Source: a virus. From it: a stretch of DNA of 29,348 nucleotides. The position numbers were made by a program, and so were the translations under genes. The notes under the pieces were generated by a model. That model searched no databases, was not told the origin of the DNA, and was given only the letters and a program-made list of their open reading frames with translations. The stretch lies in IMG/VR virus record IMGVR_UViG_3300021960_000353, positions 1-29,348 of that record. The stretch is one strand, 5' to 3'. Below are positions 8,276 to 15,615 of this stretch, piece after piece; positions within the stretch are counted from its first letter, which is position 1, and every line of letters begins with the position of its first letter.

Positions 8276-10425
8276 TATTGTGGCCTTCCAGTAAAGCCTT
8301 GTTCTCCCGGCGCAGGTGCAGAACCTATACCTATGTTACCACCACCTCCACCTGATGTGTCTTGTGGCCCCGTAGGAGCCTGTCCTGTGGGTGCTGCGCT
8401 TTCAGGTGGGGTAGTACTTGGTTGGGGAACTCCACCCTCTGGCGGCTGTGGTAGAGGCTGCTGGAACTGCTTGAGTATCTCCGCTTGGATAGCGGCGTCT
8501 TGTAGACTGTTTGTAAGCTTCTCAGGGTCTAAGTCCATACTAACTGCAATCTCACGAATAAGGTAATCCATCTTAGCAAACGGTGCAAGTACAGGATTTT
8601 GTGCTACTTGTAAGAACTGCATCAAACGTTGGCTACGCACTTCGTTAGCCATCAAGCTCTCAGTACCTTGTGCGCGTACCTCTAAGTCACCCTTAATCTC
8701 AGGATCAAAGTCAAACTGCATGTTAAAATTAAAGAACGCTTTACCTAAAGGCTTAAGCATATAGTCATCTACGTTCTTAATTACATTCCGTATAGAACCA
8801 TTAGCAGCAGACATGAGCATACTAATGCCAGAAGCTGTACGTCCGACACCTGAAACTCCTGTCTGACCATGAGCAAAGCTAGGGAAACCTGTACTCTCGT
8901 CTGCTAATACACGTGCCTTGTCAAACATCTGCATATTCTCGCCTGACACGTTAGGGAACTTAGTGCCAAAAATAGCTTGTCCGGGCGCACCCCCTTGTCT
9001 TCTAAAGACTTTTCCGGGATACACACTTAAATCTTGGCCGGGAACTAGATTAGTTTCATCTACTTCAATAAGCATATTACCACTTAAAGCGGCATTATCT
9101 ACAGCCATACGCATAAACCCATTCATAAGAGTCTGTGTATCATCCATATTCTCAGCTATACCTATACCAAAGAAGCTATATGGGTTAAGCTCATAAGGTA
9201 CAGCGTAATAAGGAATAAGTGCAGGTTTAAATGGATTCATAACAAGGCGCAAAACTTGGTTGTTACATACCCAAATGTTTACGTTTACTTGCTCTGTATC
9301 TTTTAACTCTTTAGGTATATCTACATCGTACTCTTCAAGGACCTCTCTATCTACAAAGCCCCAAAACTCATGTACTTCATAACGCTCCGCTTTACCGCTT
9401 TGAGCGTCATCCTCCATTGCTTGCTCCCACCACTTCTTCTCGTAGGACTCACCCATGCTAAGGGCTTTATCAATGGCGTTATCACGAAAGAAAGGTCTAC
9501 CTTTTAAAGCACGAACCTGTGAGCGTGACATTTTATGTCGCTCAACAATATACTCAGCCTCATCCATGTTAGCAGCATCAGGATCAGGGTAGAAGTTCCA
9601 AATAGAAACGTGGCTAGTAGATGGTACAGTCTTAATGGTAGGTTTATACTCACCTTCATCATCCCAATTAGGGTACTCTTTATTTACGGCAAACGGACCC
9701 TTCATTATACCTGTACCAAACAAAGAAGTCTCAAAGGCAGCTAGGCGCAGTTGTTTATTAGCACCTGACTCTTCTAGCTGATCATGTACTTTCTTTTGCA
9801 TCTTCTTAGCTGCAACAAGTGCAGGATTAAAAGTAATGCTTGTAGGTAGTGTACCTTGCCCTTCAATCAACTTATCTTCTACAGGCTCTAGCTTCTTAGC
9901 CATACCACCTAGACGCTCACGCAAGCCGTCCATTGTTTCTCCCGGTTGCAGCTTTGCATCCTCAGAGCTAAACATGGGTGGTGTAAAGGTCTCTTTTAGT
10001 TCTTCTATACCTTGCTCTGCTTGTGGTGAAGCATCAAAGTGTACGGACTCAGCCACGCCCTCTGGTAATGTAGTCGGGTCTATAGCTAGTGGGAACTTAT
10101 GACTGCCAAATAGTACGTCAACAATCTGACCGTATGCTGCCAGTGTTTTAGTTTTAGTTACCTTGACAAATACGCGAGACTTTTCTGTTTCAGTAAATTG
10201 TACTTCATTGTTGTACATACCACGGTAATTACGGTACGCATCCATCCAACGCTGCTCATCTGTATAACGTGCATCTTCTGCCCGTTTGTAACGATCCATT
10301 ACCAAGTTAATAATGTGACCCGTCTTAGGATCATGCATACTCTCAGAGGTAACGTCCTCAATGTGAGAGGACTCGCCTGACTCTAAGTTAGTTTCAAAGT
10401 CTGTTGTGAAATCATCTGGGTCCAT
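8275..10425 (-). CDS. Portal protein (head-tail connector)
   Basis: A 716-residue protein directly after terL, the usual place for a portal. It has the mixed, soluble composition of podovirus portals and a length like that of P22-type portals (about 700-725 residues). Helical N-terminal sequence (RYTDEQRWMDAYRNYRGMY) is followed by a core with SHVSIWNFYPDPDAANMDEAEYI and PYYAVPYELNPYSFFGIGIA, which I recognise from portals of this group, and by a Pro/Gly-rich tail (about 655-716). The portal forms the dodecamer through which DNA is packaged and ejected. The start ATG at 10425 is two bases from the terL stop codon, with only a weak binding site, so it probably depends on coupling. Confidence 0.85.
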   Translation of the reverse strand: MDPDDFTTDFETNLESGESSHIEDVTSESMHDPKTGHIINLVMDRYKRAEDARYTDEQRWMDAYRNYRGMYNNEVQFTETEKSRVFVKVTKTKTLAAYGQIVDVLFGSHKFPLAIDPTTLPEGVAESVHFDASPQAEQGIEELKETFTPPMFSSEDAKLQPGETMDGLRERLGGMAKKLEPVEDKLIEGQGTLPTSITFNPALVAAKKMQKKVHDQLEESGANKQLRLAAFETSLFGTGIMKGPFAVNKEYPNWDDEGEYKPTIKTVPSTSHVSIWNFYPDPDAANMDEAEYIVERHKMSRSQVRALKGRPFFRDNAIDKALSMGESYEKKWWEQAMEDDAQSGKAERYEVHEFWGFVDREVLEEYDVDIPKELKDTEQVNVNIWVCNNQVLRLVMNPFKPALIPYYAVPYELNPYSFFGIGIAENMDDTQTLMNGFMRMAVDNAALSGNMLIEVDETNLVPGQDLSVYPGKVFRRQGGAPGQAIFGTKFPNVSGENMQMFDKARVLADESTGFPSFAHGQTGVSGVGRTASGISMLMSAANGSIRNVIKNVDDYMLKPLGKAFFNFNMQFDFDPEIKGDLEVRAQGTESLMANEVRSQRLMQFLQVAQNPVLAPFAKMDYLIREIAVSMDLDPEKLTNSLQDAAIQAEILKQFQQPLPQPPEGGVPQPSTTPPESAAPTGQAPTGPQDTSGGGGGNIGIGSAPAPGEQGFTGRPQ

Positions 10426-10427
10426 AT

Positions 10428-12011
10428 TTAATATCCGAATACTGGATCAGCAGCTTGAAAACCGCTTCTCTGTGTTGAAGGGTTGAAATCCCACAAGGAA
10501 CTTCTAGGTCTTGTCATGATACCATACCTAAGAGCATCGTACAAGTGATCTTCTGCGTTTGTATCTACATCTTCAGGGTTACGCTTATCTAAAGGAATAC
10601 TAGGTATTTGCGCTATGCAGTTGGTGCAGGTAGAAAAGAATACGAGTTGGGGTTCCTCAGTAAACTCATCTACCTGCAAACGACGGTGTATCTCATTTTT
10701 GCCTGACACCCTAGAACCTTTAGAACGATCAGAAGGTCTCCAGCGACAGCCCTTCATAATCATTTGCTCCGCTAGACTAGGGCCAGTGTCACCTCTTTTA
10801 TGCCAGAGGGACGAGTCCAACACGCCGTATCTTATGGTGCCATCGTCTGCCTCTGCCTCTAATATCAAATCCGCTAAGTCAGTAGCAGTAACTTTGGTGA
10901 CATACATTTCCCTATAAACTACAAGCTGCTCTGATGGAGACACAGCAAACCACACAACACCTGTCCAACTGCCGTACCCATAATCGCAAGCTCTGAACTT
11001 CGCCCAGCTATTAGGAATATCGTAAGGCTCAACAACGTGAACTTTTCTGTTGAACTCAGGGAATGCTGCACCCTCATTAACATCCCAGTTTCCTTCTAAT
11101 AACTGCTTACGTTGATGCTCTGGCATAGACAACAACATAGTCTCATAATCGCCGCTGTCAGCTAAATACGGATTATCAAACAAACTTGCAGGTATAAACC
11201 TACGCTTAAATAAAGGTTGACCTTCTTTAGTGTGACCTCTAGGGTACTCTAAACGGTCTCCTGTCTCAATATCTGTAGCCCAAAAAGGTTTATTAGGTTT
11301 AGAGGGGTCAATAAACATCTTCTTAACCCATTGATGCCCAACAGAACCGGGGTTTGTTGTAGCCCTCATGTACAAGCCTAACTCAGGTGATGCACTACGT
11401 AAACGTGACCTCATATAATTCCACGCAAAAGGTGTAGCCCACTGAGTTAACTCATCAAATGCAATGTAGTTAAACGCCTGTCCTTGATAGCGCATAACGT
11501 CTTGGTCTTTATCTAGGTAACTCATCCAAATGCGCCCACCTCTAGGTGTAACCCATTGAGACTTGCGTTCTGACCACTTAATGCCGGGAATTGCTTTAGG
11601 GTACAACTCTTGACTTTTCTGTATAAGCTCTCTTAGTTCCTCTGTAGTGTGGCGTACAAGCAAGCCACTAAAAGCGTGGTGATTTAGGTTGCGTAAGGGG
11701 TCAGCTAGTGTAGCGTAGCTTTTACCGCCACCTGCTGCACCCCCGTACAACACCTCACGCTCACCTGAAGCTAGAAAGTCTGTCTGTGGCCCTGCATTAG
11801 GCTGAAAGACAATGTTTTGCGCTTCCTCTACATCAAATGGCGCAGGTATTACTGTGGCTGGAATTGTTTCACGTGAAACATTTTTACTCGGCTGGACAGG
11901 TGTAGTAGCCTGTTCTTTCTTTTTCAAGCGTTTCGTACTGCGTGATCGCTTCTTGGAGCCTTTTGGCAAGCTCACGCTTGATTCTAGCAGTTGTTTTACG
12001 TTTTCGCTCAA
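10428..12011 (-). CDS. terL: Terminase large subunit
   Basis: The DNA-packaging motor: an ATPase that pumps DNA into the prohead and a nuclease that cuts it. The 527 residues show a Walker A motif GGAAGGGKS at about 90-98 and a Walker B motif YIAFDEL with D186-E187. An RNase H-like nuclease follows, with ACDYGYGSWTG, GVLDSSLWHKRGD and HLYDALRYG. The frame has no ATG near its beginning; the likely start is TTG at 12011 with AAGAGAG upstream, and in-frame GTG or TTG codons at residues 13 and 15 are alternatives. The first 128 bases overlap another gene in a different frame. The basic N-terminal extension contains a perfect parS site in its DNA (11865-11880). Confidence 0.93.
   Translation of the reverse strand: MSENVKQLLESSVSLPKGSKKRSRSTKRLKKKEQATTPVQPSKNVSRETIPATVIPAPFDVEEAQNIVFQPNAGPQTDFLASGEREVLYGGAAGGGKSYATLADPLRNLNHHAFSGLLVRHTTEELRELIQKSQELYPKAIPGIKWSERKSQWVTPRGGRIWMSYLDKDQDVMRYQGQAFNYIAFDELTQWATPFAWNYMRSRLRSASPELGLYMRATTNPGSVGHQWVKKMFIDPSKPNKPFWATDIETGDRLEYPRGHTKEGQPLFKRRFIPASLFDNPYLADSGDYETMLLSMPEHQRKQLLEGNWDVNEGAAFPEFNRKVHVVEPYDIPNSWAKFRACDYGYGSWTGVVWFAVSPSEQLVVYREMYVTKVTATDLADLILEAEADDGTIRYGVLDSSLWHKRGDTGPSLAEQMIMKGCRWRPSDRSKGSRVSGKNEIHRRLQVDEFTEEPQLVFFSTCTNCIAQIPSIPLDKRNPEDVDTNAEDHLYDALRYGIMTRPRSSLWDFNPSTQRSGFQAADPVFGY
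11865..11880. promoter_or_regulatory. Perfect parS site (ParB-binding sequence) inside terL
   Basis: The 16 bases TGTTTCACGTGAAACA form a perfect palindrome identical to the consensus chromosomal parS bound by ParB/Spo0J, including that of Alphaproteobacteria. It encodes part of the terminase linker (residues 44-49) and starts three bases beyond the stop codon of the overlapping gene. An identical copy lies at 17550-17565. The match is seen directly; ParB binding is inferred. Confidence 0.7.
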
Positions 12012-12300
12012 GGTCTACTCTCTTCTTTAAGCCCATGTGAGATATGCTTTTGCCTGACTGTGTAGTTAACCAAGCAGAAACTTCTCTATAACTATATTGC
12101 TTTAAGTGCTTCTTTGCAAGCTCTAATAGTTCTAACTCTTTCTCAATAGGGTTTAACCAACGTTCATCGTTTGGGTCTATCTCGTAACCAAAAGGTACAA
12201 ACTTTACTAGCCTTGGTATTCTCTCCCAATGTCGTAGCTTCTTAGGCTTAGGTAGCATCCAATAACCTAAGTCAGTAAACGCAAAGTGCCTAGTCATCAT
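11884..12300 (-). CDS. Unknown packaging-region protein, overlaps terL
   Basis: About 138 residues if it starts at ATG 12300 (or the adjacent ATG 12297), which overlaps the terS stop as expected for coupled genes. A longer frame upstream would lie inside terS and lacks support. The N-terminal half has aromatic and Pro-rich sequence (GYWMLPKPKKLRHWERIPRL). The middle, QYSYREVSAWLTTQSGK, followed by SISHMGLKKRV, reads like a helix-turn-helix. The end is a highly charged helix. It could be a DNA-binding packaging helper. Its last 128 bases overlap the terL frame, an unusually long overlap for this genome. Confidence 0.65.
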   Translation of the reverse strand: MMTRHFAFTDLGYWMLPKPKKLRHWERIPRLVKFVPFGYEIDPNDERWLNPIEKELELLELAKKHLKQYSYREVSAWLTTQSGKSISHMGLKKRVDLERKRKTTARIKRELAKRLQEAITQYETLEKERTGYYTCPAE

Positions 12301-12658
12301 TACTTTCTTTAGGGGGCAAGATAAACAAACCACCACTAGCCTCTACTGCAACCTTCTCCGTCTTAACTACACCAGCACGATCTAGTATTTGTCCTGCTGC
12401 AACCATCTTTTCTTTAATGCCAAGCTGAGTAGGGTCAACCAAAGCACTACCGTAAGCAACCGCAGCTTTAGGCCCAAGACGCGCCATGTAAGTTTTTGTA
12501 GCCTCAAATATTTCATCTTTTAAGCCTTCTATAATAGCTTTTGTAGATGAACCATCAGCATAACCTGCAAGCTTCTTAGCTTGTACAACATCACCTTGAG
12601 CCTCGTCAAACAAGACTTGCATAAAGAGTTGTTGTTTTTCGTTCAGTACCCTACTCAT
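12290..12658 (-). CDS. terS: Terminase small subunit (putative)
   Basis: A 122-residue helical protein directly upstream of the terminase block. The N-terminal part, NEKQQLFMQVLFDEAQGDVVQAKKLAGYADGS, has the pattern of terminase small subunits: a first helix beginning with a lysine-rich 'EKQ.LF', then a helix-turn-helix with A..AGY. The second half would be the oligomerisation helices. The small subunit recognises phage DNA and feeds it to TerL. The start ATG at 12658 overlaps the previous stop (ATGA) and has AGGAGAG upstream. Position and pattern agree well. Confidence 0.8.
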   Translation of the reverse strand: MSRVLNEKQQLFMQVLFDEAQGDVVQAKKLAGYADGSSTKAIIEGLKDEIFEATKTYMARLGPKAAVAYGSALVDPTQLGIKEKMVAAGQILDRAGVVKTEKVAVEASGGLFILPPKESNDD

Positions 12659-12975
12659 GTTACTCTCCTGTACGGCTTGGCAGCTTTAGCCGCTTTCTTA
12701 GGTTGCTTAGAAAACTGCTTACCTTTTGCTGTATCTGCTCTTTTTTTCGCTGAAGACGCAGCATAAGACTTAGAATCCATAGCTTTAATAGCACTAGCTG
12801 GCAAGTAACGCTCCCCTGTAGCCTTTGGACCTTGCGTAGAAGGTTTACCACTTTTAGTTCTCCAATCCTGCTTAGTCCACGACTTAAGGCTCTTTTGACT
12901 TTTAGCTAAACCGCCAGAGTTCATCTTGGCGGCTGGCTTTTTCTTTGCTTTAGGTGTTTTACTTTTGCTTGGCAT
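12655..12975 (-). CDS. Small basic phage protein with SWTKQDW motif
   Basis: About 106 residues, rich in Lys, Ala and Ser, starting at ATG 12975 after AAGAAG; a longer frame upstream overlaps the next gene and is not preferred. The stretch SLKSWTKQDWRTKSGKPS, followed by TGERYLP and a lysine-rich end, is a signature I recall from many marine phage genomes, where the protein is unassigned. High positive charge and position beside terS suggest nucleic acid binding or a minor head protein. It overlaps terS by 4 bases. Confidence 0.75.
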   Translation of the reverse strand: MPSKSKTPKAKKKPAAKMNSGGLAKSQKSLKSWTKQDWRTKSGKPSTQGPKATGERYLPASAIKAMDSKSYAASSAKKRADTAKGKQFSKQPKKAAKAAKPYRRVT

Positions 12976-13114
12976 TGTGCTTCTTTTGTACTGCAAAGTT
13001 AGCAGTAAGGCTTGCCCCCTTGTGAGGAACAAACTTACCGTCATGCTTCATTACTTTTAAACTGCCATCTTTTTGTTTCATCCAGTGATAACCTTTAGGT
13101 GCGTCTACTTTCAT
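12959..13114 (-). CDS. Small conserved phage protein, KGYHWM type
   Basis: Fifty-one residues starting MKVDAPKGYHWMKQKDGS and ending in a basic tail. The pattern KGYHWMK, then HDGKFVPHKGAS and A.F.VQKKH, resembles small proteins in other marine phages whose function is unknown. The start is very well placed: GGAGGG upstream, and ATG overlaps the preceding stop codon (TAATG at 13116-13112). Its 3' end overlaps the next gene by 17 bases. It is short enough to be missed by length-limited gene finding. Confidence 0.75.
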   Translation of the reverse strand: MKVDAPKGYHWMKQKDGSLKVMKHDGKFVPHKGASLTANFAVQKKHNAKQK

Positions 13115-13356
13115 TACGTGTACCCTCCACCTTTTGCTTTGTATTGCTTGGCAACCATTTGAGCTTTACGAGCCGACCACTGTCCGGGCTTTCCTCCTTT
13201 GCCGCCAGCCTTAACGGAGGCGACAAGAGACTTACGCATAGTAGGCTTAGTATAATTACCTGCCGCATTTACTGTTGACCCACCCTTAGCGTAGCCTCTT
13301 TTAGGTTTCGCTTTAGATGCAGTCTTTGCCGTAGAACTTTTGCTTGATTTCACCAC
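13114..13356 (-). CDS. Small basic phage protein with PGQWSARKAQ motif
   Basis: About 80 residues with a likely GTG start at 13356 (or the next codon, also GTG), six bases after GGAG. It is Lys/Gly/Ala-rich and ends GKPGQWSARKAQMVAKQYKAKG. The segment NYTKPTMRKSLV, followed by KAGGKGGKPGQWSARKAQ, is one I recall from many marine podoviruses and myoviruses as a protein of unknown role. Its first 43 bases overlap the end of the DUF1127 gene in another frame. A longer frame upstream would overlap that gene fully and is not supported. Confidence 0.75.
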   Translation of the reverse strand: MVKSSKSSTAKTASKAKPKRGYAKGGSTVNAAGNYTKPTMRKSLVASVKAGGKGGKPGQWSARKAQMVAKQYKAKGGGYT

Positions 13357-13465
13357 GTGTGACTCCAATATCTTTAAGAGAGGCATCTGACATATGTTGA
13401 AGCTGCCAGTATTGTACTCTGCGTTGTTGACCCTCTTGTAGTGCTTTGATAAGTTTCTTGAACAT
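13313..13465 (-). CDS. DUF1127 (YjiS-like) small protein
   Basis: A 50-residue protein not seen unless short frames are read. After a helical start comes QRRVQYWQLQHMSDASLKDI, then GVTRGEIKQKFYG. This matches the DUF1127 pattern: Arg-rich helix, L..LSD..L.DIG(L/V)TR..I. DUF1127 proteins abound in Alphaproteobacteria, and at least one (CcaF1 of Rhodobacter) binds RNA. A clear site, GAGGAG, precedes ATG 13465-13463. Start codon and part of the binding site lie in one arm of a perfect 14-bp inverted repeat (13461-13509), which suggests translational control. Why a phage keeps it in a late operon is unknown. Confidence 0.75.
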   Translation of the reverse strand: MFKKLIKALQEGQQRRVQYWQLQHMSDASLKDIGVTRGEIKQKFYGKDCI

Positions 13466-13509
13466 GGTATAACTCCTCTATGTATTACCACAGACAGTTA
13501 TACCATGTT
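13461..13509 (-). promoter_or_regulatory. 14-bp inverted repeat covering the DUF1127 start codon
   Basis: The arms AACATGGTATAACT (13461-13474) and AGTTATACCATGTT (13496-13509) are perfect inverse copies with a 21-base loop. In the leftward message the 3' arm contains the AUG of the DUF1127 gene and the end of its GAGGAG site. Folding would hide both. No T-run follows, so it is not an ordinary terminator. The repeat is seen directly; its role as a translation switch, processing site or protein site is inferred. Confidence 0.6.
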
Positions 13510-13552
13510 TTACCTTAAAGGACTACATACAAGAATGCAACCCCGTTATGCA

Positions 13553-14245
13553 TTATTTCTTTGCCTTCTTCTTTGCCATGCCGCCATACATATAGCCTGA
13601 CTTTTTAGTCGTACCCCCTGCAGCGTAAGCACCTTTAGGCTTCTTAGTTACAGGACCACCTTTATTCTTAGAAGTCTTAAGGCTAAGTCTAACACGATCT
13701 TTAGCTAAGTCTCTAGGAACACTTAAGTCGTTTCTTTCAGCCCATTTAGCTAAACGAAATTGCTCTTTAGAACTAAGACTTTTATCTCCTGCTTTCCAAG
13801 CGTCAAGCTTTGCTGAATTTGTTGTAGGTTTAGCTTTTGCCGTAACTTTAGGTTTAGCTTTTGCCGTAACTGCAGGTTTGCTTGTTGTAGAACTACTACG
13901 ATCAATAGTACGGCGCATAGTCTCATAATTACCGTCACCACGCCCTTTTCCTACAGTGGCAGGAGAAAGCTTCCTAGAAGTAATAGGTTTTTTCTCAAGA
14001 GGTTTTCCGTCTGGCCCTGTTTTTGTTTTGTCTTTAACGTTTGGTGCAGCAGGTTGTGCTGGACGTAACTTAGGATTTAAAGACTTTGCAGGTGCAGAAA
14101 ACTTCTTCATAACACCTTTTTTAGTTTCACCCTTTTTAAGGATGCTATATTTCTTTCCATTAAACTCAAATACGTAGTCATTAGCCGAACCCGACTTTTC
14201 AAACTTCTTACGTGCCTTCTTAAAGGCGTCACCAAATGCGCTCAT
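13553..14245 (-). CDS. Basic repeat-containing phage protein, unknown role
   Basis: A 230-residue, very basic protein. It opens with MSAFGDAFKKARKKF followed by YVFEFNGKKYSI, a start I associate with small marine phage proteins of the form SAFG.AF..AR...F.W.GK.Y. The middle is Lys/Pro/Ala/Thr-rich and unstructured. At 13826-13871 two copies of a 22-base sequence, 24 bases apart, encode a repeated TAKAKPK-type unit. The C-terminus is Gly/Lys-rich. It follows the HNH-like gene by four bases and is followed by an 87-base gap containing the DUF1127 hairpin. It may be a nucleic-acid-binding virion protein. Confidence 0.7.
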   Translation of the reverse strand: MSAFGDAFKKARKKFEKSGSANDYVFEFNGKKYSILKKGETKKGVMKKFSAPAKSLNPKLRPAQPAAPNVKDKTKTGPDGKPLEKKPITSRKLSPATVGKGRGDGNYETMRRTIDRSSSTTSKPAVTAKAKPKVTAKAKPTTNSAKLDAWKAGDKSLSSKEQFRLAKWAERNDLSVPRDLAKDRVRLSLKTSKNKGGPVTKKPKGAYAAGGTTKKSGYMYGGMAKKKAKK

Positions 14246-14249
14246 TTTA

Positions 14250-14519
14250 TTATACTCTCTTTCCTGCTGTTTTGTTACGAGGGAATGACCTGTTAGCCCT
14301 TGGCGTAGTTACAGCCAAGTTAGATGCCCTATTATCTAATGGATTCCCGTTTCTGTGATGTACGTCTTGGCCTACTTTAGCGTTACTTTTCTTTCGCGCA
14401 GCGTTGCGTGAGGCTCTTTTTTGTTTTTGCTCAGGGGAAGCATGGTAATTATCGTACTCTTTACGATAGTTACGTCCAGCAGGACCGGGCATTACAGATG
14501 TTTTAGTTGGCTGTTTCAT
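14250..14519 (-). CDS. HNH-endonuclease-like small protein
   Basis: Eighty-nine residues, basic. The core DVHHRNGNPLDNRASNLAV, followed by TTPRANRSF, matches the second half of HNH/homing-type nuclease domains (D-HH-NG---DNR--NL-----NR). The usual Cys-based first part is absent, so it is a compact domain. HNH proteins near terminase genes help DNA packaging in some phages; a homing-endonuclease origin is the alternative. The start ATG follows the previous stop codon directly (TAAATG). Nuclease activity is inferred from the motif. Confidence 0.7.
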   Translation of the reverse strand: MKQPTKTSVMPGPAGRNYRKEYDNYHASPEQKQKRASRNAARKKSNAKVGQDVHHRNGNPLDNRASNLAVTTPRANRSFPRNKTAGKRV

Positions 14520-14798
14520 TTACCACTTTACCTTATCTGCCCAATATGCTGCGCTCAGTTTTCCTTTTTTAATGTTTTTACCGTGTCTTGCTTTAAAGGA
14601 TGCACGTTTTTTCTTCATCTTGTCGGTTTCACCTTTTTTTGGCTTCCCGGCTGTCTTCGCTCCTTGTTCACCAAACCTGATGAGCTTAATGGTCTTACCT
14701 TCTTTTGCAAGTACGGCATGACTTTTTTTCGGGTGATCAGGGGTACGCTTCGGCTTGTTATAACCTGCAAATGTCTCTCCCCTATATTCTATGCTCAT
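14520..14798 (-). CDS. Conserved basic phage protein, GYNKPKRTP type
   Basis: Ninety-two residues with the pattern YRGETFAGYNKPKRTPDHP, then KSHAVLAKEGKTIKLIRFG, and a basic end with FKARHGKNI and LSAAYWADKVKW. This whole layout is familiar to me from many phages of marine and soil bacteria as a late-region protein of unknown function. It is adjacent to the HNH-like gene with no gap. The binding site upstream of ATG 14798 is weak (AAAGTGAAAG). The charge suggests DNA contact. Confidence 0.78.
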   Translation of the reverse strand: MSIEYRGETFAGYNKPKRTPDHPKKSHAVLAKEGKTIKLIRFGEQGAKTAGKPKKGETDKMKKKRASFKARHGKNIKKGKLSAAYWADKVKW

Positions 14799-14799
14799 A

Positions 14800-14994
14800 T
14801 TATTGCTTTTCTTTCACTTTAGGTAAACAGTACGCTACAACCCTGTCTTCAGGGGCTATACCGTGGGTACTGTAGCGTCTGGTTATCTCTCTAGCGTAAT
14901 AATTACAATGCTCTATATTGTTAAACACCATCTTGCCCTCTGATATTAACTCTCTAGCTGTACCTAAATACACCATAAGGACAAAGTAGTACAC
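14800..14994 (-). CDS. Small protein with hydrophobic N-terminus, lysis region
   Basis: Sixty-four residues from a GTG start at 14994 (an in-frame ATG at 14976 is an alternative). The first ten residues are hydrophobic (YYFVLMVYLG), followed by polar sequence with two Cys (C29 region and C57 region). It lies between the endolysin gene and a block of basic proteins. The short hydrophobic start could be a membrane anchor, which together with its place beside the endolysin hints at a spanin-like or other envelope role. No family is certain. Confidence 0.55.
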   Translation of the reverse strand: MYYFVLMVYLGTARELISEGKMVFNNIEHCNYYAREITRRYSTHGIAPEDRVVAYCLPKVKEKQ

Positions 14995-14996
14995 AA

Positions 14997-15506
14997 TTAC
15001 ATCATTTCTAATGCTGTTTCAAGTGTCTCTTTGTTTCTACGAGTCCACCCTTTACCAAAAGTCTTAAAAGTTTTAAGTCTCTCGTAGAAAGCCTGACGCT
15101 GGTTATGCATATCTTTAACTATTTCTTCAGGGTCTTTAGCCTCAACCATACCTAAAGTCTGAGGACCAATAGCACCATCAGCTTTAGCCCCTACAGAACG
15201 CTGTAAAGCTTTAGAAGGACGCTTAGAGCCAGAATTAACAGCCCAATCAAAACAAGCCCAATCTACACCACTAGGTAAATCATCACCTTTTACACGATCC
15301 CAGTAATTCTTTTTGTATATAGGTGCTACATCTTCAGGTGTAAGATTACGCATATCTTGCTCAGTAGATGTACGACCTACCCATTTATCATATACTGCTT
15401 TGGTAACACCAAGATTAGTCATACCACCGGGGTCTTTAGGGTGATTTACAAAACCCCCCTCATGTTTTAATAACATGATAAGGCAGTTATCAAAGTTCTC
15501 TTTCAT
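14997..15506 (-). CDS. Endolysin, GH108-type N-acetylmuramidase
   Basis: A 169-residue peptidoglycan hydrolase that degrades the wall at the end of infection. The N-terminus has the hallmark LKHEGGFVNHPKDPGGMTN with the catalytic Glu in EGG (E16), then NLGVT and a Trp-rich middle, WACFDWAVNSG. A C-terminal GPQT segment follows, as in the peptidoglycan-binding half of this family (GH108 with PG_binding_3). Length is normal. There is no signal peptide, so release should depend on the holin just upstream (15602-15955). AAAAGG precedes the ATG. Confidence 0.92.
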   Translation of the reverse strand: MKENFDNCLIMLLKHEGGFVNHPKDPGGMTNLGVTKAVYDKWVGRTSTEQDMRNLTPEDVAPIYKKNYWDRVKGDDLPSGVDWACFDWAVNSGSKRPSKALQRSVGAKADGAIGPQTLGMVEAKDPEEIVKDMHNQRQAFYERLKTFKTFGKGWTRRNKETLETALEMM

Positions 15507-15615
15507 CTATTAGCCTTTTCTGCTCTCGTATTTCTTGCTGCTGTTTCTCTAATGTAATAAACTGCTTATCCAACTCAGATAGTTGAGGGATAGGTATTAC
15601 ATTATTTCTTTCCAA
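15490..15615 (-). CDS. Small coiled-coil protein between holin and endolysin
   Basis: A 41-residue frame starting at TTG 15615 and ending inside the endolysin start (TGA 15492-15490). After NVIPIPQLSELDKQF it is a continuous charged helix (ITLEKQQQEIREQKRLIDER). It fills the only gap between the holin and endolysin genes and overlaps both, as true genes here do. The start has only a weak binding site. It may be an accessory of lysis or a soluble spanin-like remnant. The reading frame is seen; the function is a guess. Confidence 0.45.
   Translation of the reverse strand: MERNNVIPIPQLSELDKQFITLEKQQQEIREQKRLIDEREL

Noticed and set aside
12301-12336. Longer N-terminus for the gene ending at 11884
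   Set aside because: It would lie wholly inside terS in another frame; the ATG pair overlapping the terS stop is the natural coupled start.
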